From Agarivorans sp. TSD2052 (lineage in GTDB: Bacteria > Pseudomonadota > Gammaproteobacteria > Enterobacterales > Celerinatantimonadaceae): a stretch of DNA of 64,000 nt. Positions within the stretch are counted from its first letter, which is position 1; each line of letters starts with the position of its first letter. Shown here piece by piece: positions 19,276 through 27,271 of the stretch. The notes below the pieces were generated by a model. It did no database searches, was not told where the DNA came from, and saw only the letters and a list, made by a program, of their open reading frames with translations. The DNA is taken from the NCBI RefSeq assembly GCF_023238625.1, contig NZ_CP096670.1:4298001-4362000 (forward strand), written 5' to 3'. The translations under genes were made by a program, and so were the position numbers.

Positions 19276-19515
19276 ATGACAAAACTACCGCCTCCTGCTA
19301 ACGCCAATCGAATCCACCTCAGCTTGTCAGTCGCTAAGTTACAACTACTGCTCGCCCAAGGGGCAATTTGCATAAACGATCTGGCAGACGTTCAAGCAGA
19401 CGCGAAGCCAATCCTATGGCAGCTTTGCCTACAAAACTGTAAATCGGGTGCCTGCGAACGTCGCCCCAACGCGATGAATGATAAGCTTCAGCTCAAACTT
19501 AAACACCTCGATTAA
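19276..19515 (+). CDS. small Fur-controlled protein with three clustered Cys, unknown function
   Basis: The 79-residue protein has no signal peptide or membrane segment. Its centre carries CINDLADVQ and then WQLCLQNCKSGACERRP, so Cys residues sit at about 33, 50, 54 and 59. The spacing could bind iron, an Fe-S cluster or zinc, but no known ferredoxin motif is complete. I do not recognise the family. A near-consensus Fur box just upstream indicates expression under iron starvation. Three in-frame starts exist (TTG 19264, ATG 19270, ATG 19276); GGGA at 19266-19269 is six bases before 19276, so I use that one. Confidence 0.65.
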   Translation: MTKLPPPANANRIHLSLSVAKLQLLLAQGAICINDLADVQADAKPILWQLCLQNCKSGACERRPNAMNDKLQLKLKHLD

Positions 19516-19617
19516 GGCCCGTGAGACCAAGCCTAATTGGCTTATTTTTGGCCAACATGAGATAATAAGCGTTCTTAATAAGCAAAAGGAGTAAGCTAAT
19601 CTCTATTAAAAAATTAG

Positions 19618-20068
19618 ATGGCCCAAATACTACCACCCGAAACACTCTCAAATACATGTTAAAAATCAGCTAGATATCTCAGCCTCCCCCGAAGATATTT
19701 GGTCTAATTTAGTTCACGCGCCAGATTGGCCAACGTGGCGCCGCAATACCACCTCAGTACAAATTATCGATGGCAACGGCCAAGCTTTATCTAAAGGCGC
19801 TATTTTCTATTGGCAAACCCCGTTAACCACCATAAAAGGCACTGTGGTCGAATTTACCCCCAATAAACGGCTGGCATGGAAGGGGGAAATAGGCACTTCA
19901 GATATGTATCATGCATGGGTGCTGCAACCTTCAAATAAAGGCTGTAAAGTTATTACCGAAGCGACTCAGCGCAATGGCATAACGTGGCTAAGTAAATACT
20001 TTATGGCAAACAAAATTCAAGCCTATCACCGTAAATGGCTAGAGCAGATAAAGCAGCAGGTTTGCTAA
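19618..20068 (+). CDS. SRPBCC (START/Bet v1-like) protein, probably frameshifted at its start
   Basis: The frame ending at 20068 encodes a complete SRPBCC-type domain: LDISASPEDIWSNLVHAPDWPTWR at the start, then GAIFYWQ, VVEFTPNKRLAWKG and a C-terminal amphipathic helix ending YHRKWLEQIKQQ. The family binds hydrophobic ligands in a deep cavity. The frame is open back to 19610 but has no ATG, GTG or TTG before the GTG at 19844, which would cut the domain in half. An ATG at 19618 is one base out of frame: losing one C from CCC at 19622-19624 would give MAKYYHPKHS joined to the domain. Either a recent frameshift, a sequencing error, or an ATT start at 19613 must be assumed. Confidence 0.55.
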
Positions 20069-20336
20069 CTCTTTCGAAAATCAATACTGCTTATGGCCTG
20101 TTGAAGTGAGTGTCAGCAATATCGCTGGCACATTTATTTAAAGGTTTACTCTGTCTAAAGTGCTGTTGACACGATTTATTCCACAAGCTTCATCTAACAC
20201 CAGCCATTACCACTAGAAACGGCACCGAGATAATCTGTACACTACCCTTTAGTATCGACTCTGCTTAACAACCAGCCATGAGTAAAGTATAAACTAGCCT
20301 GCATCTTGGCAATCAGTCAAAGTAAGGAAGCACCTA

Positions 20337-20825
20337 ATGATAAGAGCCATGACCCAAGCAGATTTCACCGCTTTTTGGCCACACTTCAAGGCCGTGATAA
20401 AAGCCCAACAAAGTTATGCCTTTGACCCCAATATGAGTGAGCAGCAAGCCTATCAGCTATGGTGCCAGCTGCCGCTTAGCAGCTTTGTATTTGAGCAAGA
20501 TAATAAAATACTGGGCAGCTATTATATTAAGCCTAATGCAATGGGTCCCAGTAAACATATTTGCAACTGTGGCTATATGGTAAGTGAAGCAGCACGCGGC
20601 CAAGGTGTCGCCCGCAAGCTATGCGTGCACTCACAAACAGAAGCGCTAAAACTGGGGTTTAAAGCGATGCAATTTAACTCGGTAGTATCCAGCAATACGG
20701 TGGCTATCTCACTGTGGCAGAAATTAGGATTTAGCATCATAGGGACCATTCCTAAAGCTTACAAACATCCCGAACTTAGCTATATCGATTGCCTAATAAT
20801 GCACAAGCAACTCAGCGACTATTAG
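20337..20825 (+). CDS. GNAT family N-acetyltransferase
   Basis: The 162-residue protein follows the GNAT fold. The acetyl-CoA-binding motif A is visible as MVSEAARGQGVARKLCVHS (about residues 80-98; the RGQGVA pyrophosphate loop), and the C-terminal motif B region has NTVAISLWQKLGFSIIG (about 120-136). The substrate cannot be predicted. AAGGA lies a few bases before the ATG. Its stop overlaps the stop of the convergent Prc-like gene by four bases. Confidence 0.88.
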   Translation: MIRAMTQADFTAFWPHFKAVIKAQQSYAFDPNMSEQQAYQLWCQLPLSSFVFEQDNKILGSYYIKPNAMGPSKHICNCGYMVSEAARGQGVARKLCVHSQTEALKLGFKAMQFNSVVSSNTVAISLWQKLGFSIIGTIPKAYKHPELSYIDCLIMHKQLSDY

Positions 20826-22636
20826 TTGAGATCCGCGTAAATTAAGGCCAGTTCTACAGCTAACTGTTCAACCTGCTGCTCGGTAAGCGTTTCAGTTAAA
20901 TCATAATGAGACTTTAACTTTGTTTGAAGCTGTTTAATATCAATCTGCAAGGCGCGACTTCTGCCTTGTAACGCTTCTATCTGATCCCATTTTAGTCGCG
21001 GGTCCAAAGGCTTATCACCTAAAGGACGCACCATCGGTAACTCCACATCAGGTCTAATACCCCTATTTTGCAGGCCTTCACCAGTAATTCTATATACTTT
21101 AGCGATAGTATATTGAACGGCACCAAAAACCTCTTCTACGTCGTATAGTCGCGACAGCGAGCGATACTGTTGTATAGTACCTCTGCCAAAGCTTGTGTCC
21201 CCTATGATAATTGCTCGACCGTAATCTTGCATTGCCGCTGCAAAAATCTCGGTGCCAGCGGCCGATGCTTGATTAAGCAAAATAGTAACCTTACCAAGAA
21301 ACGGATTTGCGGCGGGTTTTGCACTCATAGCTTCAACTTCAAGCTGCGAATCCTTTCCATGTGCCACGAGTAAGACTGGCTCGGTAATGCCAAATAAACC
21401 TGGTAGTGTTATTACCTCAGTCAACGACCCACCGCCATTGTTGCGTAAATCTATCAACACATTATCAACACCTTTGGCTTGCAACTCAATGAGCGCGGCT
21501 TCCAGCTCTTTGGCGAAATCTTTAGGCATGCTTTCAAAATGAATAAGCGCGGTTTTCGGGTGCGATTTTATGATTTTGTAACCGAGCATTTCCCGCTTAA
21601 AAGCGATTCGCTGCTCCGTATAAGTAACTAACTCATTACTATTGGCTTTAAGCACCATGACCTTTACAGTGCTACCTTCTGGCCCTTTGACCAAGCTAAC
21701 AACACTAGCCAGCTCTTCACCTAATAGTGGTATCACCCTGCCATTGTCTTCAATAGCAACAATCACATCATCTACTTTTAGCGCACTGTTGGAATGTCCC
21801 CGCTTGTACTTAACTTTCGCTCCTTTCGTGTCACTATCAAACACCAAACCTAGTCCATACGTTCCATTTGAAACCTTCCTATACTGTTCTTTATATTCAG
21901 CAGAATGGTAAGATTCGGAGTTAGAGTAAGCTTTCACGTAAGCTTGCGCTAAACGGTCAAATTGATGAATATCGGTGTTCTGCTCAAGTGTGTCTAACTG
22001 CAGTTGGTAACGTTTATACACAAACTGGCGAGCGCTTTCTGTATCTAAGCCTAGCCGCGCTAACCACTGCAAATCGTCTTGCAATTGCTGTTGCCAACAA
22101 GCGCTTAACTCATGGGCGGCATGCTGACTAACAGGTGCTTGTTCTGGTTCAAATTGCTGAATTTTGTAAACTAGAGATTGCTGCTTTCGCTCATCAGCTA
22201 AAGACAAGATAGATAAGCTACTGTCCAACAGGCCTTTAGCCAAACCTAAGGCTAAATCATCCCGATATGTTTGGCGTAAAGCGCTAAGTTCTTCTGCGCT
22301 CAGCAAGCACTGTTGACTAAATTCAAGCGCAATTAACTGATCAAAATAGTACTGAGATAATAGGCGCTGAGAGTCAAAAGCTTGTATGTGAGATCGAGAA
22401 AGCAGCGCTGTTAACCGCTTCATTCCGGTTTTAAGATTTTGGGTTACTGCCGGAGAATCGCCAAGTATGGGCTTTGCTTGTGGTACAGAATCATCATACT
22501 CAGGCTTGGTAGCACCCGCTACTGCCGGTTGCTCACTGTTGCTGGGTGTTACTGCAACGTCAACCTTTGAAGGAGTATTGGTGGCGCAAGCCACCAGAAA
22601 AATGGTGACGAATACGGCAGGAAAACCTAAATGCAA
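20822..22636 (-). CDS. Prc/Tsp-like S41 family lipoprotein, predicted catalytically inactive
   Basis: The 604-residue protein has the layout of tail-specific protease Prc: an N-terminal helical region, a PDZ domain (about 235-330) and an S41 core (about 330-540). By alignment with E. coli Prc, the nucleophile Ser452 corresponds to Ala460 here (segment ASAAGTEIF), the general-base Lys477 to Arg485 (SFGRGTIQ), and Asp463 is kept as Asp471. Loss of both Ser and Lys suggests a pseudoprotease, perhaps an adaptor or chaperone. The N-terminus is a lipoprotein signal with lipobox LVAC. I chose TTG at 22636, since AAGGAGG lies five bases before it; an upstream ATG at 22663 has none and would spoil the signal peptide. 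Confidence 0.8.
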   Translation of the reverse strand: MHLGFPAVFVTIFLVACATNTPSKVDVAVTPSNSEQPAVAGATKPEYDDSVPQAKPILGDSPAVTQNLKTGMKRLTALLSRSHIQAFDSQRLLSQYYFDQLIALEFSQQCLLSAEELSALRQTYRDDLALGLAKGLLDSSLSILSLADERKQQSLVYKIQQFEPEQAPVSQHAAHELSACWQQQLQDDLQWLARLGLDTESARQFVYKRYQLQLDTLEQNTDIHQFDRLAQAYVKAYSNSESYHSAEYKEQYRKVSNGTYGLGLVFDSDTKGAKVKYKRGHSNSALKVDDVIVAIEDNGRVIPLLGEELASVVSLVKGPEGSTVKVMVLKANSNELVTYTEQRIAFKREMLGYKIIKSHPKTALIHFESMPKDFAKELEAALIELQAKGVDNVLIDLRNNGGGSLTEVITLPGLFGITEPVLLVAHGKDSQLEVEAMSAKPAANPFLGKVTILLNQASAAGTEIFAAAMQDYGRAIIIGDTSFGRGTIQQYRSLSRLYDVEEVFGAVQYTIAKVYRITGEGLQNRGIRPDVELPMVRPLGDKPLDPRLKWDQIEALQGRSRALQIDIKQLQTKLKSHYDLTETLTEQQVEQLAVELALIYADLN

Positions 22637-22830
22637 AACTACCTCCTTGTAGCAATGAGTCATCTATAAGTATTGAGGCCATGAGATTAACATACTGATA
22701 TTAATAAAAATTTGATACACAGCCTAAAATCATAGTTTTGCATAATAAGGTTTTATTGAGCTGCAGGCTTACCTGTCGAATGAAGGTAGATTAACGAAAC
22801 CTTAATCAACAAAAGTCTTTTAAAAAACCA

Positions 22831-22853
22831 AAAAAGCCGCTCAAGAGAGCGGC
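22831..22853 (-). terminator. intrinsic terminator of the urt operon
   Basis: GCCGCTC-AAGA-GAGCGGC at 22836-22853 is a perfect seven-base stem, followed on the minus strand by five T. It lies 25 bases beyond the urtE stop. Confidence 0.85.
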
Positions 22854-22877
22854 CATAGTAGTAACCTGAGTTAAATG

Positions 22878-23573
22878 TTAAACACTCATCCAGCGTTTTA
22901 CATCGGCTTCGTCAACTTCGTCTTTACTGCCTTGCAGTACCACATTACCCCGGTCTAACACGGTGTAGTGATCGGCTAAGGCCACCGCAAAGTCAAAGTA
23001 CTGCTCTACTAATACAATCGCCATTTCGCCGCGATCGCGCAGTAATGCCAATACCTTTTGGATGTCTTTAATAATCGACGGTTGAATCCCTTCGGTGGGT
23101 TCATCGAGCATCAGTAGTTTAGGGCGCATGATTAAGGCTCTTGCGATCGCCAGCTGCTGCTGCTGACCACCCGATAAATCACCACCACGCCGGGCTAGCA
23201 TTTGCTTAAGCACCGGGAACAAACGAAATATTTCATCAGGGATAAATCGCTCTGATTTTGGCAACACAGAAAAACCCGTTTTTAGGTTTTCTAGCACCGT
23301 TAACTGACCAAATATTTCACGCCCTTGTGGCACAATAGCAATGCCCTGTTTGGCACGCTGTGCGGCCGACATTTTACTAATATCTTTACCGTTAAACATG
23401 ATGCTGCCAGCGCTAATGTTTTGCTGGCCAGCTAAGGCCTTGAGCAAGGTAGTTTTACCTACCCCATTGCGCCCTAATACACAGCTTATTTTGCCCGGCT
23501 CAGCGCTCAAATTAACATTATATAAGGCTTGGCTAGCACCATAGTGGCTATCCACTTGAGAAAGTTCTAACAT
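22878..23573 (-). CDS. urtE: urea ABC transporter ATP-binding protein UrtE
   Basis: The 231-residue protein is an ABC ATPase of the branched-chain amino acid/urea (LivF-like) type: Walker [10 protein letters not shown] (about 35-43), signature LSGGQQQQLAIARAL (about 134-148) and Walker B LLMLDEPTEG. It hydrolyses ATP to drive urea uptake together with UrtD. It is the last gene of urtABCDE; an AGGAGG lies ten bases before its ATG, and urtD ends 14 bases upstream. Assignment to urea rather than amino acids rests on the whole operon and on the divergent urease genes. Confidence 0.95.
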   Translation of the reverse strand: MLELSQVDSHYGASQALYNVNLSAEPGKISCVLGRNGVGKTTLLKALAGQQNISAGSIMFNGKDISKMSAAQRAKQGIAIVPQGREIFGQLTVLENLKTGFSVLPKSERFIPDEIFRLFPVLKQMLARRGGDLSGGQQQQLAIARALIMRPKLLMLDEPTEGIQPSIIKDIQKVLALLRDRGEMAIVLVEQYFDFAVALADHYTVLDRGNVVLQGSKDEVDEADVKRWMSV

Positions 23574-23587
23574 TATTATTTCGCCTC

Positions 23588-24346
23588 CTAGCGCCCTAAG
23601 TACACTTCAATAACTTGTTGATTTTGCTGTACTTGCTCAAGGGTGCCTTGGGCTAATACCGAACCTTCGTGTAATACCGTTACTGGACAATCGAGGGCTT
23701 TTACAAAATCCATATCGTGTTCAACCACCACCAAAGAGTGCTTTTTTGCTAGCTCTTTAAACAGTTCGGCGGTAAGGGCGGTTTCTTCGTCGGTCATGCC
23801 TGCGGCGGGCTCATCAATCAGCAGAAGTTGTGGCTCTTGCATGATCAACATACCAATTTCTAACCACTGTTTTTGACCGTGAGACAAAGCGCCAGCCAAC
23901 CAGTCTTGCTTGTCGCTTAAGCGGATCAAAGCTAGCGTATCGCCAATTTGCTTATTATCACTGGAAGACAGTTTATGCATCAGCGATTCAAATACACCAC
24001 GTCGCCCCGCCAAGGCAAGCTCGAGGTTTTCAAACACACTGAGGTTTTCTATCACCGACGGTTTTTGGAATTTTCGACCAATACCAATGTTGGCAATTTC
24101 GGCTTCGTCGTGCTGGGTCAAGTCGATGTCGTTATTAAAGAAAACCGAGCCTTCATCGGGGCGCAGCTTACCGGTAATCACATCCATCATGGTGGTTTTA
24201 CCGGCGCCATTGGGGCCAATGATGGCGCGCATTTGGCCGGGCTCTAAGATTAGCGACAAGCTATTAAGTGCTTTAAAGCCATCAAAGCTCTTAGTAACAC
24301 CATCAACATATAGAATGGTGTCTTGAGGAATATGTACACTACGCAT
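23588..24346 (-). CDS. urtD: urea ABC transporter ATP-binding protein UrtD
   Basis: The 252-residue ATPase is LivG-like, with Walker A GPNGAGKTT (about 44-52), a signature loop LSHGQKQWLEIGM that differs from the usual LSGGQ in the UrtD manner, and Walker B LLLIDEPAAGM. It pairs with UrtE under the UrtBC permease. An in-frame GTG lies at 24361, but AAGGAG six bases before the ATG at 24346 marks the real start; this gives an eight-base overlap with the end of urtC and suggests translational coupling. Confidence 0.95.
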   Translation of the reverse strand: MRSVHIPQDTILYVDGVTKSFDGFKALNSLSLILEPGQMRAIIGPNGAGKTTMMDVITGKLRPDEGSVFFNNDIDLTQHDEAEIANIGIGRKFQKPSVIENLSVFENLELALAGRRGVFESLMHKLSSSDNKQIGDTLALIRLSDKQDWLAGALSHGQKQWLEIGMLIMQEPQLLLIDEPAAGMTDEETALTAELFKELAKKHSLVVVEHDMDFVKALDCPVTVLHEGSVLAQGTLEQVQQNQQVIEVYLGR

Positions 24347-25550
24347 TTGCTGCTCCTTCACTTGGCTTTGCAGGCGCTTTACCGCCCTCGCTGCTTACCT
24401 CTGTGGCTTCAACAGCTTGCTTAGTTTCGCTAGGTTTCATCGCCGCACGTTCACTTATTTTTCGCTTAATGCTGGCATATAACCCCACCACGCCTTTAGG
24501 TAACCACAAGGTAGTCACCACAAACAAACCACCTAGGAAGAACAACCATAGTTCGGGGAAAGCACCGGTAAACCAAGACTTACCAAAGTTCACCAATAGC
24601 GCACCAAATATTGCACCAAACAAGGTACCTCGGCCGCCTACGGCTACCCAAACAATGCTTTCAATCGAATTAAGCGGGGCAAATTCACCAGGGTTAATAA
24701 TGCCCACTTGCGGCACATATAAGGCCCCTGCCACCCCCGCCAACATCGCTGATACAACAAACACAAATAGCTTGAAGCGTTCTACTCTATAGCCAATAAA
24801 GCGCGTTCTGCTCTCACTATCACGCACCGCAATTAATACTCGACCCAGTTTTGAGTTAACGATCCAGCGACACAATACGTAAGCACCGGCTAAGGCTAAA
24901 GCGCTTAAGGCAAACAACACCGCACGGGTGGTATCCGCTTGCAAGTTGTACCCCAGGATATCTTTAAAGTCGGTTAAGCCGTTGTTACCGCCAAAACCCA
25001 TGTCGTTGCGGAAGAAGGCTAGCATTAAGGCATAAGTGAGGGCTTGGGTAATAATTGACAGATATACCCCTGTTACTCGCGAACGGAACGCTAAATAACC
25101 AAAGATGAAAGCCAATATTCCTGGTGCTAAAAACACCATTAACATAGCAAACGGGAACATATCAAAACCAAACCAGTACCAAGGCAGCTCAGACCAATCG
25201 AGGAACACCATAAAGTCCGGTAATTCAGGATTGGCGTATACACCTCGGTCGCCAATTTGGCGCATCAGGTACATGCCCATAGCATAACCACCCAATGCAA
25301 AGAAGGCCCCGTGACCCAAACTCAAAATACCGCAATACCCCCATACCAAATCAACGGCAATAGCCAACAGGGCATAACATAGGTATTTACCTAACAAGGT
25401 GACCCAGTAGCTGCTTAAATGCAGCGGGTTTTCTGGGCTAAGCAATAGGCTCATCATTGGCACTAAAATCGCCGACAATAGTAAAGCTAACAACATCGCG
25501 TTGCCCACTTTATCTTTCACTAAAAATCTTACTAATAATGACTTTGGCAT
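24339..25550 (-). CDS. urtC: urea ABC transporter permease UrtC
   Basis: The 403-residue protein is a LivM-type permease with about ten helices. It carries the UrtC-typical WGYCGILSLGHGAFFALGGYAMGMY near residue 70-95 and the coupling-loop region ESRTRFIGYRVERFKL. The C-terminal tail of about 40 residues is polar (Glu, Lys, Ala-rich). It forms the transmembrane channel with UrtB. Only three bases separate it from urtB, and it overlaps urtD, so the permease and ATPase genes are tightly coupled. Confidence 0.95.
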   Translation of the reverse strand: MPKSLLVRFLVKDKVGNAMLLALLLSAILVPMMSLLLSPENPLHLSSYWVTLLGKYLCYALLAIAVDLVWGYCGILSLGHGAFFALGGYAMGMYLMRQIGDRGVYANPELPDFMVFLDWSELPWYWFGFDMFPFAMLMVFLAPGILAFIFGYLAFRSRVTGVYLSIITQALTYALMLAFFRNDMGFGGNNGLTDFKDILGYNLQADTTRAVLFALSALALAGAYVLCRWIVNSKLGRVLIAVRDSESRTRFIGYRVERFKLFVFVVSAMLAGVAGALYVPQVGIINPGEFAPLNSIESIVWVAVGGRGTLFGAIFGALLVNFGKSWFTGAFPELWLFFLGGLFVVTTLWLPKGVVGLYASIKRKISERAAMKPSETKQAVEATEVSSEGGKAPAKPSEGAANA

Positions 25551-25553
25551 GAC

Positions 25554-27161
25554 TTAGTCCTCCACCGTACGGCCTTTCAAGGCAAACAAGCCTCGAGGAC
25601 GTTTTTGAATAAACAAGATGATGAATACCAACACCATAATTTTGGCTAATACTGCGCCAGCAAAGGGTTCCATCAGCTTGTTTGCCACACCTAAGGTTAA
25701 GGCACCAATCACGGTACCAAATAAGTTGCCTACACCACCAAATACCACCACCATGAACGAATCAATAATGTAGTTTTGACCAAGGTTAGGGCCGACGTTA
25801 GTTAACTGACTTAAGGCCACACCAGCCACACCGGCAATACCAGAACCCAAACCAAAGGTCATCGCGTCTACCCAGCTTGAGCGAATGCCCATTGAATTGG
25901 CCATAGGGCGATTTTGGGTTACCGCGCGCATTTGCAAACCAAAGAAAGTTTTACGCAAAATAGTCCACAACAGGGCAACCACCATAAAGCTGAACACAAT
26001 GATATATAAGCGGTTATAGGTCAGCGACAACACGCCGTTAATTTCTAACGAGCCACTCATCCATTGCGGCGTAATCACCGCTTGGTTTAAGGGACCAAAA
26101 ATACTGCGCACCGCTTGCTGCAACATTAAACTTAAACCAAAAGTAGCCAATAGGGTTTCTAGAGGTCGGCCGTAGAGAAAACGAATAACGCCGCGCTCAA
26201 TCAAAATACCCACTAAACCTGACACCACAAAGGCAGCAGGAACCGCCACTAATAATGACCACTCAATATTGTTAGGCATTAACTGCTGCACCACATAAGT
26301 GGTATACGCGCCAAGCATAATCATTTCGCCGTGGGCCATGTTAATCACGCCCATCACCCCAAAGGTAATGGCCAGGCCTACTGCTGCCAGTAGCAATACA
26401 GCGCCTAAACTTAGGCCAAAGTACATGTTTTCAGCGATACTGTTTACTTGCAGTAACTGCTGATTAGTCGCGATGGCTTTATCAATTTCTTCTAGTACTT
26501 CAGCATCTTGTTCACTGGCTTGCTGTTTAACCAAGACATTGCGTGAAGCCGGGTCGAGCTTACCAGCGAGCAGTTGGGCCGCTTCAACACGCGCAGGCGC
26601 ATCGGCAAACTGCAAATTGATGATGGCCTGCATCTCTTTTAACTTGGCGATGACGTCTTTATCTTGCTCAGCCACTAAACGTTTTTCAATTAAGGGGCTG
26701 TAACTGGCATCAGCGTCATTCATCAAGGAGCGAATCGCAGCAATACGGTCAATTGACGATTCAGCATTTAACCCCACCAGCGCTAAACCATTGCGTAGCT
26801 GACGGCGGATTTTGTTATTCACAGACACTTTTTTGATCTTTGACTTCTTCACCAGCCCTAAATCGCTGCTATCAATCACCGACACCAAGGCATATTCACT
26901 CCCCGTTTTGGTCGCCACTACCACCTGTTTGTCTGATTTTTGGTAATACAATGTTGCGTCTAGCAAACTTTGAAATATTAATGAGTTACGCGTATCGCCA
27001 GTGGCGATGAGCGCTTCAATAGCTTGTTTTTTTTGATTATTATTTTTTGCAGTTAAGGCCTGCACTGCCTGTTCCCAGTCGCTAGCTGCCGCTGGTAGTA
27101 CCCACAATACGAGTAATACACTGGCAATAAAGCGAGAGAAACGAGATATGTATATGCTCAA
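25554..27161 (-). CDS. urtB: urea ABC transporter permease UrtB with periplasmic N-terminal extension
   Basis: The 535-residue protein has a signal-like N-terminus (LLVLWVLPAAASDW), a soluble extension of about 210 residues, then a LivH-type permease (about 230-530) with GVMGVINMAHGEMIMLGAY and the GSGIAGVAGVALSQ segment. This long N-terminal extension is usual for UrtB of proteobacteria and distinguishes it from LivH. I chose the TTG at 27161, six bases after AGGG, over the TTG at 27194. Two hairpins separate it from urtA. Confidence 0.93.
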   Translation of the reverse strand: MSIYISRFSRFIASVLLVLWVLPAAASDWEQAVQALTAKNNNQKKQAIEALIATGDTRNSLIFQSLLDATLYYQKSDKQVVVATKTGSEYALVSVIDSSDLGLVKKSKIKKVSVNNKIRRQLRNGLALVGLNAESSIDRIAAIRSLMNDADASYSPLIEKRLVAEQDKDVIAKLKEMQAIINLQFADAPARVEAAQLLAGKLDPASRNVLVKQQASEQDAEVLEEIDKAIATNQQLLQVNSIAENMYFGLSLGAVLLLAAVGLAITFGVMGVINMAHGEMIMLGAYTTYVVQQLMPNNIEWSLLVAVPAAFVVSGLVGILIERGVIRFLYGRPLETLLATFGLSLMLQQAVRSIFGPLNQAVITPQWMSGSLEINGVLSLTYNRLYIIVFSFMVVALLWTILRKTFFGLQMRAVTQNRPMANSMGIRSSWVDAMTFGLGSGIAGVAGVALSQLTNVGPNLGQNYIIDSFMVVVFGGVGNLFGTVIGALTLGVANKLMEPFAGAVLAKIMVLVFIILFIQKRPRGLFALKGRTVED

Positions 27162-27192
27162 AACAATCCCTACTCTTGATTGATTCAAATAC

Positions 27193-27251
27193 AAAAGGCG
27201 CTACCGAATCACTCCAGTCGCGCCTTTTTTAATAAAGCGCCTAAGGCGCTT
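27193..27251 (-). other. paired hairpins between urtA and urtB
   Basis: Two stems lie in the 110-base spacer: AAAGGCGC (27194-27201) with GCGCCTTT (27219-27226), and AAGCGCC-TAA-GGCGCTT at 27235-27251. Neither has a good T-run on the minus strand, except that the first can be read into TTTTG. They probably stabilise urtA mRNA or partly stop transcription, giving more binding protein than permease. Confidence 0.6.
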
Positions 27252-27271
27252 AGCTGTTTACGCGAACTAGC

